From NCBI GenBank assembly GCA_005406025.1, contig BGZK01001625.1:61708-125707 (forward strand): a DNA stretch of 64,000 bases, written 5' to 3'. Position 1 is the stretch's first letter. Each line of letters starts with the position of its first letter. The notes below the pieces were generated by a model that saw only the letters and a program-made list of their open reading frames with translations, was not told the DNA's origin and did not search any database. This document shows, in pieces, positions 53,099 to 64,000 of this stretch. This DNA comes from Eumeta japonica. Taxonomy: Eukaryota; Arthropoda; Insecta; Lepidoptera; Psychidae. The translations under genes were made by a program, and so were the position numbers.

Positions 53099-54607
53099 TT
53101 CAAATTTAATACTTAATTAGTATTTTTGGATCTGATTTCTAAATAGAGACTAAAAAACTTTGTAAATAAATAACTTTGATAAAAAAAACTTTTGCAAGAC
53201 CGCTGCAAGGTTAGTGTATGTATTTGAGTTATATTATAAAATAGATTATATTTGTTATATAAAATAAGAGATTACTCAAACGATAAAGAGACCTTTGTCT
53301 TTAATTTACATTCATCGAACTTTTCACATTCTAATATTATAAATTTCATTTTGCAATAAACATACCATAACACGACTCGATTGTCGTGATGAATGAACTT
53401 TTACTCATATACGTACAGACGCTTGCCTGCAACATGCATTAACATGCAGCATACAACCCACCGCTGACTCTAGAATCTGCCTCACCACTACGAATCTCCA
53501 TCCAAAGGATCGAATATTGATTCCAGAAGATTGACAGATATCGAACACCTAAGCAAGTGTTATTTATTTTTATAATTATCTTAGTCCGTTAACCGCTAAA
53601 TTGTTAATTCTACGTGCGTTTCATGCCAACCAGGCACATCCTCAGGAAATTGCCGACAGTCACAGCCACCAGGGTGTAAGGAGTATTAAAACAACCGACA
53701 CAACCTCGTTAAGTGGGCCGCTGCATGAAATGGTCAAAGAGCGATGAAAGCACCCTTAAAGTAGCCACAGCCCACCACCAATAGACATGCCTGTCAAATG
53801 TCACAAACTAACCATCACTAACATTACCCAAATAGTTACCGGCAAACGTCCATTAATTGCGATTTATAAACGTCAATTGGGTCGTTGAGCATATTATTAT
53901 TATCTTTATGTTTTAAAATTTCGAAGGATTCCAAAACATTTAAACGTAACCGTATCTGAAACGTATCAACCATTTCAGAACTTACAACTTAGGTTTGAAA
54001 ATAATATACTGATATTAGTTAATAATGCCCTAAAACGTCAATTTTTACATATTGACAGATTATTTTGGAATCACTAAACCAGAATATTTTTAAAATCAGG
54101 AACAAATTATGATTTATGTAAGCGTAGTTAATAAATATTGCTTTGGTACTGAGTTTTTTTTATTCCTTTTATTATTGAATTAATTTTAAATGTACCTAAA
54201 TGTTGAGTAGAGATCAATGAATTTTTTTATACAAAAGCAAATAATTGATACATAACTTGTAACAAACTTCGTCTACCAATTCAAGAAATATGATAAAATC
54301 TAAGATTATGTGAATTCTTATACATTTTGAAATCGTCCATGGTTGACAAAGGGTTGACAGATATTGACGTCAGATCTGTGGCTTGAAAATATAAATGACA
54401 AGTGGCATCTGAGTGAAATAAATGGAATATGTTTGTTGTAAACAACATCATATCTAAATAAAGTGGGAGAAAAATTAAGAACTTTCTGGTTACTTTGAGC
54501 GTAGGGGCGTCCAATCAATTAGCACAAATAATATTTTAGTCAATATCATACCTTATTTCTTACTTTATTTAATTGTGTGGGTGATTCATCAGATCTTTTA
54601 AGAAATA
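53099..54607. other. Intergenic DNA upstream of CHMP2A
   Basis: Contains a dispersed repeat near 53395-53590 and GC-richer DNA to about 53880. The CHMP2A promoter and 5'UTR should lie in the last few hundred bases. No motif stands out. Confidence 0.4.
53500..53590. repeat. Dispersed repeat, copy 2
   Basis: Shares the block cagatatcgaacacctaagc with the copy at 22485-22600, same orientation. Confidence 0.55.
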
Positions 54608-57600
54608 ATGGAGTGGCTATTTGGACACCGTATGACCCCAGAGGAAATGCTGCGCAAGAACCAGCGCGCTCTCAACAAGGCAATGCGCGATTTAGATCGC
54701 GAACGCCTTAAAATGGAACAACAGGAGAAAAAGATTATCGCTGATATCAAAAAACTTGCGAAAGAAGGCCAAATGGTAAGCGATATTCTTAACAAAGTGT
54801 ATTGTTATCTTCTGTTCTTACATGATAAAGTAGTTCTTATAGTAAAGTCTATAGAATCACAAAGCTCTAATACATTGAGTTAACAATTTTCTCTTCATCG
54901 TCAATCTTCTAAAGGTTGACATATAACAAGCACAATGGTTTAATAAATGAAATGTTTGTTATGAACATGATAAATTCTGAATTTAATTCCCAATTAGATT
55001 ACATATCTGCAAATTGATTTTTCTATTTTGTTGCCTGAGTATGTAGTCACATAAATATGCAAGTCTTAGTATTAGAATTGTGCAATTGATAACTTTTACA
55101 GGATGCAGTTAAAATTATGGCAAAGGATTTGGTACGCACACGACGTTATGTACGTAAATTCATGTTGATGAAGGCAAATATACAAGCAGTGTCACTAAAG
55201 ATCCAAACGTTGAAGTCGCAGAATACGATGGCGCAGGCGATGCGCGGAGTGACGCGTGCCATGGCTACCATGAATCGCCAGCTCAACATGCCTCAAATAC
55301 AGAGGATTCTACAGGTATAATCTACGCTTAAAATAAATCTAGCTCAATGGAGACTAGTCACGCCTATGTGGTGTTGATATGAGAGACGTAAGACAACTAA
55401 ATGAATAGCATGATAAATAAATAATATAAATTTCATTTTATTCAGGTCCACATTATATAATCTAAAAAACAGGCATTCATTAATTATGTTAGGCGATTTT
55501 TAGACCCCTACTCTCCCCCATGGTGAGATGGGCCGAAATTTGGCTTTAGCTCTCTGCCTCCTTTAATCTCACGTGAGGTTTTTTAAAATGCATATTTTTA
55601 GTGCAAATATGTTAATCTGTGCTTGATTTAATTGAATTCATTTGAAAAAAAAAACAATTTGCTTAATTTTTATTGTTAGACTAATATTGAAGACTATTAA
55701 AAACTTAGTCTAGAATCACAGTGAGAAAACAGTAAAATATTCAAATAGGAACCACTAAAACTCTTAAAACAATATTCATTCTAATTTAGTCCACGGGGAC
55801 TTGTGTGTGGTCTTGAAAGTAACTACTGGAACCAACATATTCATGTGATTTTCAGTAAAGTCATCTGCTTCTTCGGTTTCGCTGATTTAGCCAGTCTATA
55901 CCGTTGTTGCTTGCACACAGAAGCTCAGCAGCTCGATAAATATTATTGTTGACGATTTAAATAAAGACATTTCAGTGCAAAGACATGTTGTACATAATTT
56001 CACCCAGTTTCCTCACAAATTTTCACTGTTTCTTGTAGAAAAAAATATTATATAGTTGATGAGATCCCTCTCTCATCCCATGTAAGATTGGCTGAGATTT
56101 GACTCGAACCATCATCCCTCGCCCTTAAGCGTCTTAAGTAATTAATGGACACCTTCAAACATTCTTAATCATGTAGCAGTGTGGGCATTTTCTATTATAA
56201 AACTGGCTGACCTTCACCACTAGTTTTATAAATAACAAATGCTACAAGTCATAAATGAATTGCATAAATTATCTAATAATGATTTATAAATAAATGATTT
56301 TCCTTCACAACTATACAGAATTTCGTTGATTTCATTAATTGGTAATGGTAATAAAGCACAAAGCCATATATCGGAAATTGCTCAAATTGCTTTCTAAGAC
56401 TCACTGGTGATGCGTTGAATACAATTCATAAACTTGGGCTCAATCAGAGCTATTAGAGATTGTTTGAGTTCCATAAGTGACCCACATACTAAAATTGATT
56501 TTTACATAATTCATTGCTCTATCGTTTCACTGACTGGCTGTTGTACTCTTTAACCAATCAACTAACCACTCAAACCATATCAATTAACTGACATATCAGT
56601 CAGTTCATTGGTTAGACTTTCATAAGAATAAATTAAAGCCTGACAGAAACTTAACCGAATCAATCAATGTAAGGTTTAACAAAAAAGCTTTATAATCTTT
56701 AGCCTTTTTTGTTAAATAAATTGTGTATAATTTTGTATCTGCATATTTCATGTGGATGTAATGGTTTTATCAAAATATTATTAAACCTTAAGCATTTACA
56801 GTGATATTTTTTTAAAAAAGTTCATTTTACAAAACAATTTATGAAAAGTTACTTCATGAATCACTCTTAAAATACAGCTATTAAAGTTTTTTAATAGAAA
56901 TTTGCCACGTCCGATATTTGATATTGTTAATAAAATTTAGCATAAAACCTATCTGCATCAGTAAAATTACATTAACTATGGATTCTACTTTATATCATAA
57001 ATATCATTGTCATTTTTGATCAGCTATATGAACAATTTTTGTTAGGCAAGACCATATATATCACACACTCCATTGCAGATAGATCAAACGGTTAGGCATT
57101 CGACTGAATGCCGGCATTTCACTAAAGGGCTCACCGTACCACTGACCGGTTATTAAAACCATTGGTCCACAACATATTATATACACAACTTTTCTCATAT
57201 TTATAAATATATTTTAAAAATTTAAGTTTAATCAATCCAGTCCTATTACAGTTTACATGTGCATAGAAAATTAATTCAAATTTTTATACATAGATATTAT
57301 AAACTTCTACAACATTACAATTAAAATGTGTAAAAATATTTTATAAGCTTTATTATATAAAATTATGAACAATGAAGTATTTAAATATTTTGTCATCACA
57401 AAATTTTTCTCTCTTCAATAAGAGTAGAAACACCAGTTTTCATAAGTCTATCATGTCTACAGCATGGTTTAAGCTAAAATTTTTCATAGCTGTATGTGGA
57501 TGTATTCAGAAAAAAATTTTTATAACAAATCAACCTTTACTTACTTAACTATAATCATAACATTCCTGAAATTAGTCGATGCTACTTGGTTGTATTATCT

Positions 57601-59851
57601 TTCCCAAATTGTAGTAAATTTTGTGATGATGAGATGTGATGATGAATGAAGATTGTGATGATGCCATGAGTATCATGGCACCCAGGCCATGATACTCATG
57701 GCCTGGGTGCCTAATAAAGTATTTTATTTAATTTTATTCCTAGAATCGTGTTTGGATACAAGTATGGAGGTTATAGTACTGTGTAATTGTCAAATATTAT
57801 TTGACTTTAGGTTTACTATAGTTTATATGTTTTTAAAATGTTTAATGTTTAGTAATGCATGCTCGCACACAGAGTTCAGTTTCTAAAGTTTACTTGTATT
57901 CCATAAGTTGTCCAACATAGATTCAATGGGTCTTTTCAAACTAAATACAGTTTATGGACAAGTTTTTTTATATAAGATGTAATATGGTATATTATTCTAC
58001 TCATTGAGAGGTTTGGATGGAATTATTGCTTTATATTTACTGTTTAATATTATAGAATGAAATTTTAATTGTTTCTATGTTCTGTCTTACAGGAGTTTGA
58101 GAAACAGTCAGAGATTATGGATATGAAGGAGGAAATGATGAATGAGTCCATTGATGATGCAATGGAGGGTGATGAAGATGAAGAAGAAAGGTACAATATA
58201 TTCAGTATGCATTTTTATGCATTATTTTGGTTCTTTGTATATAATTATGAATGCAGAAATATCATTTCATATATATGGTTTTTATGTTACATGGATTATA
58301 ACATATACAGATGCATTGGAAAACAAAAATGAATTTTTAGATTCAACTTCTGCCTCTTGTATTTACTAATATTGTGTAGATACATTTATTTTAAAAATGA
58401 TACATTGAGTTTTGTGATCAATTTTGTGGCTATAGAAGTATAATATAATCTAAATACTTTTCAATATAAGGTCAGGAAAAAAGGTTTTTCATATATTTTA
58501 GATTTCATCATATTTTATTTACATTTAATTATAATATATATACCCACATACATATACACACCCTTTCTGTTGATCAATTTCGGCCGTTTATTCTCTACTC
58601 CTTGCTTGAGTCTTCTCAGCTGCTGGCAGTAGAGATCTGAATTGATGGTTTTGCCCGGCAGTAAAGGCTCATAATGAATAATGCCCTTCCAATCCTACCA
58701 TAAACAAAGTATCAACTTATTGCGAGTCAATCTGGGTTTTGCTATAGCTTGTGGAGCTTGCTTGCCTTTTGGCTGTGATCTTTTTTTACATGTAATTGGT
58801 AATCCATTTTTTCAAAAATAATTCCATTTCATTATGTTTCAAAAGAGAATCGTAAATGAATACACTATTCATTAGATTTCATTTTTGAGCTTGTATGGAA
58901 CCCAAGTATTGGGCTTTTTCATATATCCAGCTTTTTTTTTAATTTTCAGCTCGCTATATTTTAAGAACTATTATGCCGATCTTGCTCTATTTTTTTCGAA
59001 ATGGCATCGACTCTATTCATAACAGGTCGATCAGAATAAGGTTCATTTTTGACATCAAAATTATCAGACTGAAAACGATTCAACCAATTTTGTGCTACTC
59101 TTACCAACACTGCATTAGGTCTATAGCCATCATAAACTTTTTTCATAGCTTATATCACATGTTTCTCTTTTTTGTAATAAAACTTCAAAATGTATCGAAT
59201 TTTTACATTAGATTCACTAATTTTGGTTGACAGAAAAACAGAAAAATGGCAGTACACCTTTCTTTTTTTAAAATGTCATTTATTTAATGGTATCAAAACT
59301 AGCCAGATACAAACAGCACAACCAAAGAGATTTTACTGCAACTTTTTAGTTATAACATATGAAAATCTTTTTCCCCAACCTAATATGTTTTAAGTATGAC
59401 GAAGCGTATTCTTCTCAGATTTCAGATGCTATATGAAAACTTCAGACTTTTATTTTAAACTATTGTTTTTAAACAAGTGATCATTAAATGATTTTGTATA
59501 AACTTCCTCAAATTTTAATAGATTTTGAATTTGAATTTTAAACAGGATAAAGAAAAACCGTTGAATAGTGAATAACTTTAAATCAAAGTAATTAAAATAA
59601 TTACATACATAACATTTGCATATGTTTTGTGCAGTGATGCAGTAGTGGGCCAGATCCTAGATGAGTTGGGCTTGCAGCTCAATGATCAGCTATCTGGTCT
59701 ACCTCAGGCCACCGGCTCCCTCTCGGTGGCCGGTAAGACGCCTGCAGCCGCAGCGCTGGCAGGCGGTGGTGGCGCAGCAGGAGGTGGCGCGGCGCTCAAC
59801 GACGCCGACGCTGAATTGCAGGCGCGTCTCGACAACTTACGTCGCGAATAG
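54608..59851 (+). CDS. CHMP2A: CHMP2A / Vps2, ESCRT-III subunit
   Basis: A charged multivesicular body protein that forms ESCRT-III filaments with the CHMP3/Vps24 type and recruits Vps4 for membrane scission. Four exons: 54608-54775, 55102-55314, 58093-58190 and 59635-59851, phases 0, 0 and 2, giving 231 residues (human protein 222). It starts MEWLFGHRMTPEEMLRKNQR, with the basic N-terminal helix. Exon 2 continues DAVKIMAKDLVRTRRYVRKF. Exon 3 is acidic (DDAMEGDEDEEE), the autoinhibitory region. The last exon holds an Ala/Gly-rich linker and ends in the MIM1 motif DADAELQARLDNLRRE that binds the Vps4 MIT domain. Intron 2 holds an ambiguous hairpin and intron 3 a mariner copy. Identification is very secure. 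Confidence 0.97.
55497..56145. repeat. Two related about 80-bp repeat segments in CHMP2A intron 2
   Basis: Segments at 55497-55590 and 56062-56145 share a pattern of ccctctctcncccatg, then gagat, then gagatttggctc. They are in direct orientation and diverged. They may be the two ends of one old element or two copies of a short repeat. Confidence 0.5.
57663..57711. repeat. Ambiguous hairpin: two alternative perfect foldings
   Basis: Arms 57663-57679 and 57686-57702 are exact complements (17 bp, 6-nt loop). Arms 57677-57692 and 57696-57711 are also exact complements (16 bp, 3-nt loop). The two foldings share bases and exclude each other. In CHMP2A intron 2. Confidence 0.95.
58469..59380 (-). 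mobile_element. mariner element, internally deleted, 912 bp
   Basis: Related to the copy at 1137-2402. Inverted ends GGTCAGGAAAAAAGGTTTTT and (complement) GGTTGGGGAAAAAGATTTTC lie beside TA at 58467-58468 and 59381-59382. The minus-strand interior keeps transposase N-terminal fragments (VRVAQNWLNRFQSDNFDVKN then EPYSDRPVMNRVDAISKKIE near 59110) and the LLPGKTINSDLYCQQL-like block near 58630. The C-terminal part is gone. It lies in CHMP2A intron 3, antisense to the gene. Confidence 0.85.
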
Positions 59852-60080
59852 TTTTAACATTTATTGCTTCCGCTCACTCAAAACACCTCGGTTATTAAAT
59901 TACTTACACTTTATTAACTATGGTGCATAATATATACAGCTACTCATATTTCGTTTTTAAATATTCATTTTATTAAATTCTTTTTTATTTGAGCAGTTGA
60001 ACAAATATACTTCTTGAATTCTAAATATGTAAAGTGCCTTTGGGCGTCTAATGTGGTAGGATAGAAATGTTATTGATGGA

Positions 60081-60086
60081 AATAAA
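60081..60086 (+). terminator. Possible poly(A) signal of CHMP2A
   Basis: AATAAA 230 bases after the stop; other AATAAA-like hexamers follow near 60383. Confidence 0.45.
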
Positions 60087-62470
60087 TTGATTTTTCAACC
60101 GCCCAACATAATTTGTGATATGTTTAAATTAAAATTATATTCATAAACAATAATAATCTCAATCAAATATCTTAGTTTTTGTGTAGCAATACGTTTAAGA
60201 TGTCATATTATGAAGAAAAACCATAATATTAGTATAAAATAACAAGATTTTTTTTATACATTTTCTGTACAGGAATGCAAGAAATATAGCCTACAACATA
60301 AAATGGACACTTGGCATAATTACTGCCAATAAGTATCCAACATTGTTGTGGTTGTATTTTGTTAATATAAATTACAAATTGTAAATAAAGACATATATTT
60401 GGCATTGTTTCTTTATCAAGAATATTTTCTTATTTGTTAAATAAATAATTATTACGGTTAGTAGTGTTTTTGGTTACCTATATATGTATTGTGAGGTTTA
60501 AATTCATGGCTGGTCCAACCATATAGACAAGCTAGGCGATGGCTTAAGGTCCTTGGATTTAGGGAGAAGACACGACGAGTACATAAGATGGGCTGGACAA
60601 CGCGACACGATCGCCCAGCTCGCATACCTATCATGTATAATGTGCTGGTTACCAGCACAACAATATACAGAGTTAACGGCAACTTCTCAAATAATATTTG
60701 CCTGTTATTAAGTACCAGAATTTAATGTACTCTAACTGTTTCACTCAATCAAGAAAAAAAATCAAACCATTTAACAATTTTATTTTAACATTTTGAAATT
60801 CAAATAACATGTTATTTATTTTCAGTTTTGTGTCACAAAATTTTATATTAAAATAATTGTCATTACATTCGTAAGGTACATTTTTATTAAAACTTCTAAT
60901 TGAAGGAACGTTAATTTCTGCAACTTTGAAACTTCCTAAGAAAAAATTTGACAGACTGAAAACAAGAAAATGCAAAACAAATCTATGTATTTCTTGTCTC
61001 GATTAATTCAAATTCAAAAATTATGTTATTGTTTTACATTTTTTTACTTTAGTTCGCCAGAAAATATTTGTAACATAGGACGCCATTAAATTATTTACTT
61101 AAACATCTTAGTTTGAGTCAGCGCTGTTTAATTACATTAAAGTAATATGGAATACATGCATGCAAATATGTATACAGTTGTAGAGACGTCTACTTAGCTG
61201 TATTAAAAAAGTGTCTGTTTATAATTCATGAATAGATTATAAGACACATGTTTTATTCGTAAAACTCACAATATAGTAGCGAGGTCAAGAGGTCACAAAT
61301 GTGAGGAACAAGATATTTTTGTAATAATTGAATGCTAAACTCGGTATATTGTTTCAACATATTCAAGTTCCAAATATTGCAGTTGTTTTTTTTTTTTGGT
61401 AAAACCGACATCATTACAATTTAATCAAATAAAAATAGTGAATATTTTGTTTCACATTTTGTTTCACATTTACTCCGTGTTTACTATTTATAAATTCATT
61501 ATATTCCAAGATATATGAACTTTTAATCCTAATGTATATGTGATTAAAATCTTCATAAAATTGCAATTGTATGGTATACTATATAGATTGTGATTGAAAG
61601 TACCTAGTACTTGTTGATATATATTTGTGTAAAGTTTACCCTGGTAAATATGAATTTATACACCCAGGGGGGTGCATTAGCATAATAAAAAGTATCCAAT
61701 ATAGTATTACATTTGTGTATTAAATCTCATTCAAATTTGTTCAGCCGTTTTTACATAAATGAATCACAAACATCCAATCATAGTAACAAATGTTCACATT
61801 TATGATATAAAATAATAGAATTTTGACAGACAAAATCTTTATTCTCCAACATCTTAAAGTAGTCCAAGAACTGCGACCCCATAGGTTAATGCTTCCGTTA
61901 AAGTTGGTAAGTGCCCATAACTGATTATTTTTCTTTTGTAAATTATTTATTTTGTATGTTGTATTTAATGGTAAATTTTATACATGAAAAATAGCTATAG
62001 AACTAGTTGAAATTTGTATCTAAATATATATATATATATAAATGTTGTTGCCTTCATTAAATATATTTTGTTTCATATTCTAACCATATTTTTGTGTACA
62101 CTTATGTGCAAAGGTCATAAATGCTCTCTTTTTAAAATTTCTCAGCTAAACATAAATTTTCTTAAATAAATACATCTGAATATTGCATGAGATTTTGTAA
62201 TTTCAATTTTCTTTAAGAAATGATTAACTCGAAAATTTTTTATTAGGTATAAGAAAATGTTCTTATTTTTGTATGGCTTCCCTTTTGTTGAATTTATTTG
62301 TGTGTGTTAAATTTATATACCTACTGTATAATTTAGTAAATATACTTTTCGAAGTAATAATATTTTATTTTGTTTCATGATAACAACCGTTGATGATACA
62401 AATGATTTTAAAGCTAAGAAATAGAACAATTGCTATTTATTTCATAATTATATATTATAATGTAATACAT
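60087..62470. other. Convergent intergenic region, CHMP2A and TMEM86
   Basis: AT-rich, no exon seen. A GC-richer block at 60500-60660 looks like an old repeat fragment. A TA microsatellite lies near 62023-62042. Confidence 0.4.
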
Positions 62471-62476
62471 TTTATT
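62471..62476 (-). terminator. Possible poly(A) signal of the TMEM86 gene
   Basis: tttatt on the plus strand, i.e. AATAAA on the minus strand, about 180 bases beyond the stop codon. Confidence 0.4.
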
Positions 62477-62657
62477 ATACAGATCTATACGCATAGACAA
62501 TACAATTATAATTTACACTGACGTAAATATGTCTACATCACCGACACCACCACGCCATGCAGAGGGTCCGCATCCGCGACTTCAACCCGGCCCGACACCG
62601 TCCTGCCGCGGAACGCTACGAAGTCAGTCTTTTGCAAAAGCAGAGTTGCCAGCGTCG

Positions 62658-63501
62658 TCACAGCGTCACGCTCAGCGCCAAGCTCAGCTGCGCCAGGTAG
62701 TACGTGGACATCACCCATGCCTGCAACACACTTCCGCGATATCGTCTCGTCCTATGTGCCTATCGTCGCATGAATCTCGTGGTTTATACCTGCCGGTGCG
62801 GCACGGGCGCGTGAAAACGATCGAAGCCCAAAATAGTGTCGGAGACGACGAAAAGCGTCGCTCCCACAGCTCGCGCCACCGTGCGTCGATCCGCATCGCG
62901 CCGCATCGGCGCCCACGCTCGCCAGCACATCGTGGCCAGCAATATCGAGTACATCGGTACCAGAACGACCATAACACCTGAAAATTCATAATATATTTAT
63001 TGTATGTCACTCTAAAGTGATCATAGCTGCGAGCTAGGTACGTCTCGTGAGTTCGTTGTTGCTTTTTCTTTATTTACCGTGCAGATAAAAGTGCTTGACC
63101 GTGAACGCCGTACTCGCGTACAACACGGCGGCCAACAGCGGTCGTGTTGCGGCCGCCGGCGCCGCCCACACGTAGCAAAGGTGCGCCGCCGCAAAGGCGC
63201 CCATCCCCGCCAGAAAATACTGGGGCCACACCAACAGAGCGTCGCCCGCCGCCGACCAGCACAACGCCGCCGCCACACGTCGGCGTTCCGACGTCTCCGC
63301 GCCCTCGGCACTCCGCCGCAGCCACACGAATGTCGCTAGCGCCAATATGGGGGCGCACTTAGCTAGAGCCGCGCCGCCCGCACCCCCGATGCCGCCGGCG
63401 CTATCGCCCTTGTCGGGGCCCCAGTGCGCGCCCACTGCGAAGTACAGCGCTACACCCTTGAAGAACGGCGCCAGGCCCACCCATGACCTGCCTGCGCGTA
63501 T
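62658..63501 (-). CDS. TMEM86: Lysoplasmalogenase-like TMEM86 (YhhN family), 5' end not resolved
   Basis: A multipass membrane enzyme family that hydrolyses the vinyl-ether bond of lysoplasmalogens. Exons on the minus strand: 63501-63078 (IRAGRSWVGLAPFFKGVALY...TAFTVKHFYLHG), 62977-62790 (VMVVLVPMYSILLATMCWRA...GATLFVVSDTILGFDRF) and 62720-62658 (AWVMSTYYLAQLSLALSVTL, stop TGA). Splice phases agree (1, then 0). Hydrophobic helices and the conserved SDTILGFDRF and STYYLAQ segments identify the family. The first exon here opens at an acceptor (gtgcag) and has no ATG in its open frame, so the start codon lies upstream. An ATG at 63689 (MLRVTHTNARADTTW) is a weak candidate. Read without it, 224 residues are visible. 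TMEM86A versus B cannot be decided, and no paralogue test is possible here. Confidence 0.88.
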
Positions 63502-64000
63502 CTGCACGAATTCGTATATAAAAGGAAACAATTAATTACATTCATCGCATGGAATTCGCACACGAGATATACAAAATATTGTAAGAAAGTCTTGCAATAT
63601 CTACTGGTAATTTTTTTTATAGCAAAAGACTTATACACACTTCTCCAGGTAGTGTCCGCGCGCGCATTTGTGTGTGTGACCCTTAGCATATAAGTCGATG
63701 GTGAAGTAGGTATGAAAACATTTTTTACTTTACATACAAAACTCGTCTATTTTCACGTACTAGCTCTTATTTCGTATGAGCTCCCACAGAGAAGTCTAGG
63801 GTATCCTTCAACGCGCATATAATGTGCACGTGTCGTGTATTGACGCTATAGAACTGGCTGTTGAAATAACCTTTCGTGGGTAGATGACGTTAGGTACAGT
63901 ACAACGCACGAAACTCCACCGCTCTGAATTGCCTGCGAATGGTTGAATGCGTATGTTCAATGCTCCTCGGCTTTTTCTTCTCCCGCGCGTTTTAGTTTTA
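63502..64000. promoter_or_regulatory. Upstream region of the TMEM86 gene
   Basis: This should contain the missing first coding exon, 5'UTR or promoter, unless these lie past the window edge. The stretch 63800-64000 is CpG-richer (gtgcacgtgtcgtgtattga) than typical spacer here. Confidence 0.35.

Noticed and set aside
57075..57165. tRNA-like segment (possible A box near acggttaggc and B-box-like ggttattaaaacc)
   Set aside because: No cloverleaf with paired acceptor stem could be drawn; at best a tRNA-derived SINE relic.
62529..63535. Plus-strand open frames of 60-150 codons opposite TMEM86
   Set aside because: Pro/Arg-rich shadows of the GC-rich minus-strand exons.

Overview
The window is AT-rich animal nuclear DNA with short, GC-richer coding exons and GT-AG introns. 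It carries six protein-coding genes in a large background of degraded transposons. Gene content and TE types point to an insect. Lepidoptera is my inference, from short Helitrons ending in CTAG, a repeat tail reading roughly 'tatggaacctta', many mariner relics, and Jockey- and RTE-type LINEs. No species can be assigned.

Layout. (1) 3776-10273, minus: an ArfGAP2/3 (Glo3-type) gene in six exons, with a puzzling 11-nt frame-breaking insertion just before its zinc finger. (2) 12524-27410, plus: a TIF1/TRIM24 (Bonus) orthologue of 988 residues (RING, two B-boxes, coiled coil, LxxLL, PHD, bromodomain). An 11-kb first intron holds a degraded Helitron, a hAT relic and other repeats. Genes 1 and 2 are divergent, about 2.2 kb apart. 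(3) 27411-38205: no gene seen, but several terminal-inverted-repeat elements and a Helitron. (4) 38206-39274, plus: glucosamine-6-phosphate deaminase with two tandem alternative last exons. (5) 39275-46770: diverged repeats, an RTE-type LINE and a mariner tail. (6) 46771-47829, minus: an intronless RFC2 subunit. (7) 47830-54607: a decayed copy of a widespread invertebrate repeat-associated ORF, a 165-bp hairpin MITE and a 5'-truncated Jockey LINE. (8) 54608-59851, plus: CHMP2A/Vps2 in four exons, with a mariner in its last intron. (9) 62658-63501, minus: the last three exons of a TMEM86/YhhN lysoplasmalogenase, 5' end unresolved.

The genes are unrelated housekeeping or regulatory functions (COPI traffic, chromatin control, amino-sugar metabolism, replication clamp loading, ESCRT-III, ether-lipid turnover), not a pathway cluster. 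I did not find a convincing new multi-gene system. The most interesting signals are the duplicated terminal exons of the deaminase gene, the 11-nt disruption in the ArfGAP gene, several near-perfect hairpins including one able to fold in two mutually exclusive ways, and the recurrent unassigned ORF at 48.5-49.9 kb.
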